In this document: piece after piece, positions 61,655 through 64,000 of the stretch
Numbering within the stretch: position 1 is the first letter of the stretch
Layout: each line of letters opens with the position of its first letter
Assembly: GCA_034440635.1 (NCBI GenBank)
Contig: JAOTON010001929.1
Location: 434,001-498,000 of the forward strand
Source: Lepas anatifera
Taxonomy: Eukaryota > Arthropoda > Thecostraca > Lepadidae
DNA: 64,000 nt
Reading direction: 5' to 3'
Program-made: the position numbers and the translations under genes
Notes under the pieces: generated by a model
The model's database searches: none
What the model was told of the DNA's origin: nothing
What the model saw: only the letters and a program-made list of their open reading frames with translations

Positions 61655-61882
61655 TTCTTTGTTTTCTCCCCACACTGTTCTGATCTGCCCGCTGTTTGAT
61701 CCGTGCTTCAAAACGACCTCCTTGGCCAAAACCACTGTTCCTGAACTTGCAGGGCAGCCCAGAATGCTTGATTCGCTGATGCTCCTTAAAAAACGTTTCT
61801 CGCCAAAATACCCACATCCCTCAAATCCACATTTAAGCTTGACACGGGACGGTGGAAGGGGCTTCAGCTTAATCGGAGCCAT
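61655..61882 (-). CDS. Plausible first exon inside the hAT element
   Basis: The frame starts at ATG 61882 and runs 76 codons to a strong donor, AAAGAA|GTAAGTGATG. It encodes MAPIKLKPLPPSRVKLKCGF, then EGCGYFGEKR and KEVVLKHGSNSGQIRTVW. The protein is basic with three or more cysteines. I do not recognise it. It could be the first exon of the element's own gene or of a captured host gene. The rest of the element shows no partner exon that I can defend. Confidence 0.35.
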
Positions 61883-62062
61883 TTATCAGCCCTTCAACTA
61901 TGGACGATGAAATCCAGGCTCAACCAGTTTACTCAAGATGTATACCAAAGTAATGCAAGAGAAAAATAATCAAAAACACAACCTTCCACAAGGCAACACA
62001 CCAAACCGCAGGGCTGCTTTTCTTCAAACCAAAGATACCTTTTACACTTTTTACACTGGCTT

Positions 62063-62100
62063 TGCCGCAAGGGCGCTGTTCAAACAGCGCCCTTGCGGCA
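62063..62100. repeat. Perfect 18-bp inverted repeat with 2-base loop
   Basis: TGCCGCAAGGGCGCTGTT, then CA, then its exact complement. It lies in the right part of the hAT element. Such a tight GC-rich palindrome should extrude as a cruciform or form a stable RNA hairpin. Confidence 0.95.
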
Positions 62101-62173
62101 GCTTTGAGCGTACTTCCAAACGAAGGAAACGAAGGAAAAAAACTGTTTTGCCTGTCGCCTTTACCTTTACGGC

Positions 62174-62230
62174 GGCCTGTCGGGCCAGGCTGTCGCGTGC
62201 TATGGAATACAAATCGGGCCCGACAGGCCG
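62174..62230. repeat. Inverted GGCCTGTCGGGCC pair
   Basis: GGCCTGTCGGGCC (62174-62186) and GGGCCCGACAGGCC (about 62217-62230) face each other over about 30 bases. The motif is the same as the subterminal repeat at both ends of the hAT element. Confidence 0.7.
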
Positions 62231-62607
62231 GTGAAGGAATTTTTCCAGCAGAGGATTTTCTGGGTGACGTTTAAAAGGCCCTCTGTGCATAAGGCCCTCT
62301 ATTCAAAGGTTCCTCGATTCATAAGTCCCTCGAAAAGACCCTCTGTGCATAAGCCCTCGATTTTCCATCGGTTCTTGCCGCACACTGGCTTGATATGGGA
62401 GAGGTGCAAATTCATGAAAAACTTGTTGAGTGAAAGAGGTGACAATTCTAATATTGAGTTTTTTTAGAACAAAAAATATTTTCTGCTTTCTTTCAAGATT
62501 TTTTTTTCTCACAGATTGTAAGATCTGTCGCAAGACCAACCGTGCCCTAAAATCTGTCGGGCACTTTATGACCCGAGAGCCCGACTTTTTGCAGCTCTGG
62601 AAGTATC

Positions 62608-64000
62608 ACCAACAATAAATGGAAAAACACGCTAGCTGTAATGCCAATAATTTTCCTGCAATGTTCCAAGCCCAAGCCATCCATAGCACTGAAGGCATGG
62701 ATAAGTGGTTATGAGCCCTCACAGCATGATAATTGTTTTTCAACAGTGAGACAACTACATGAGCATGTTGAAAATGAGAGCCTGAGGGAAGTTTATTTCT
62801 TATCTGTTGTCTTGGTTGTGCTTGTTTAGAAATCTAATCTGGAACATATTCTCTTCGCATTTGAAACAAAAATGGATAGTGAATACTGCGTATTCTGCTT
62901 CCCTTTAAAACATCCCAATTGTGAGCTCTGTTGCCCGAAAAGGGGTGCCCAAGAATATAAATATGGTGCAGCCCCATGGCTACCCCGTCTTGTTTTTGAT
63001 GAATGCACCATGCTTGGAAAGTCAGCTATGCACAGAAACTTCATCAGGAATGGCATCAACAATTCAAAGTTTTAGGACGTGGCTAGAAAGGACTGGAAAA
63101 TACTCCAAACGCTACATAAAAACGTCAATAGAGTTCGCAGTGCTGCAGTAAGGAGCAGAATTTCACGTTTGTAGTTTGTTATTTGGTCTATCTTCTCCAA
63201 TGCAGGATGGACAGTTGAGTAAATTCAGTAATAATTTAATTGGGCTAGGTCGGCGGTCTTCTGAATTGAGTTGGTCGGCTGGCCGAACACTAATTTTGCA
63301 GGCCTCAGGTGCATCAAGATTCTGATGGACGGCTGTGCTCGTATATGTAATCACATAATGCACTCAATTGTCCGTCCCGTATTGCAGGGGATAGGACAAA
63401 TAACATCAACAACACAAATAGACATCTTCGGAATATCTGTCCCGATCGTTAGGTGGTGAAGCTAGAGAATTGTGACTTCGTCGCAACGTCCTCGTCAAAA
63501 ACGAACCTAAGCATCGGAATGTACCTATGCTAATAGTGGCAGAATCAGTCACTCCTTAAGATGGGGGACTGTAAGAACGTTTTTGACGGCAAAATCCATG
63601 GTACGAATTCACAGGATTTGTTGACCCAACATGATTGCTTCATAATCATAATTTGGGTGATACAATTTTTTTGAAAGTTACTGATCCAGACATCAATGTA
63701 CAAATGTGTGTTTTTTTTGGGGATGCACGAGACCCCTCACACGTGAAAACATCCCGAATGTCAAACACCATTTCTAAACTTGTTAAGCCATATTTGTTCT
63801 TGCTCACTAGTATAAACCCCAGTAAAAGGCGATGGGTGGAAGAGGATGCCGGGAAAGATGCATGACCCCCATTGGCCTACAAGGGAGGATGTCCCCTAAA
63901 ACATTGCGGTTCTCGACCGATTACTACCGCTTGAATGGCTCTGCTAGCATTCTGCCGTACTACTGAGCCTTTGCTTGGCCTCCCGAGCTCCCCCTCATTC
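62608..64000. other. No recognised gene
   Basis: Short open frames (for example 62872-63075, with several Cys residues: EYCVFCFPLKHPNCELCC) have a Cys-rich look but no supporting splice sites or family match. The interval is otherwise plain sequence. Confidence 0.4.

Larger units (their letters stand above)
60076..62599. mobile_element. hAT DNA transposon, 2524 bp, with 8-bp target-site duplication
   Basis: The terminal inverted repeats are CAGAGCTGCAAAAA (60076) and TTTTTGCAGCTCTG (ending 62599). The direct repeat GAAGTATC flanks both sides exactly (60068-60075 and 62600-62607). The CAGAG ends and the 8-bp duplication fit the hAT superfamily. The termini carry repeated CTGTCGGGC or GCCCGACAG motifs (60097, 60132, 62178, 62218, 62547), which may be transposase-binding subterminal repeats. 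No full transposase is visible, so the copy is probably non-autonomous. Confidence 0.85.

Overview
The window is animal (metazoan) nuclear DNA, most likely from an invertebrate. The coding signals are exons bounded by GT/AG splice sites and separated by kilobase-sized introns. The background holds tRNA-derived SINEs, hAT-type elements with 8-bp target-site duplications, microsatellites, minisatellites and a macrosatellite. Nothing looks bacterial or viral. I cannot fix the phylum from sequence alone.

1-8.8 kb, minus strand: a compact three-exon gene that closes exactly into a 205-residue secreted protein with one six-cysteine (group A type) SRCR domain. Exon 1 (8494-8203) encodes the signal peptide and linker, exon 2 (5556-5392) and exon 3 (2824-2664) the domain. 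Two tandem repeats sit on functional boundaries of this gene. A 19-copy 54-bp minisatellite (5540-6532) carries a splice-acceptor-like sequence in nearly every unit, directly upstream of exon 2. A 21-bp repeat copies the stop-codon region.

9-21 kb, plus strand: a second gene with two recognisable exons (11315-12317 and 18434-20855). Exon A encodes an acidic and Ser/Pro region followed by a Gly-Ser repeat. Exon B encodes about 45 copies of a 16-residue Pro/Arg/Gln/Ser repeat and an acidic C-terminus. One missing base near 18545 breaks the frame that the splice phases predict. Its 6.1-kb intron contains a SINE, a 264-bp hAT-type MITE, and a long-inverted-repeat element with a decayed ORF.

21.3-42.9 kb: a macrosatellite of five tandem units of about 3.9 kb plus a sixth diverged, shorter relative. 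Each long unit is an AT-rich ancestral element containing a MITE and about 1.9 kb of a 50-bp minisatellite. The minisatellite monomer contains the MITE terminal sequence. Units 1-2 and 3-5 form two subfamilies, and unit 2 is a mosaic of both. The sixth copy lacks the MITE and minisatellite and carries a clear tRNA-like sequence.

43-64 kb: gene-poor sequence with several SINEs (two with target-site duplications), small MITEs, and a minus-strand exon set (59541-58753) for a probable single-pass membrane protein that needs two frame changes. A 2524-bp hAT transposon (60076-62599) has an 8-bp duplication, terminal inverted repeats, a perfect 18-bp hairpin and one plausible exon.
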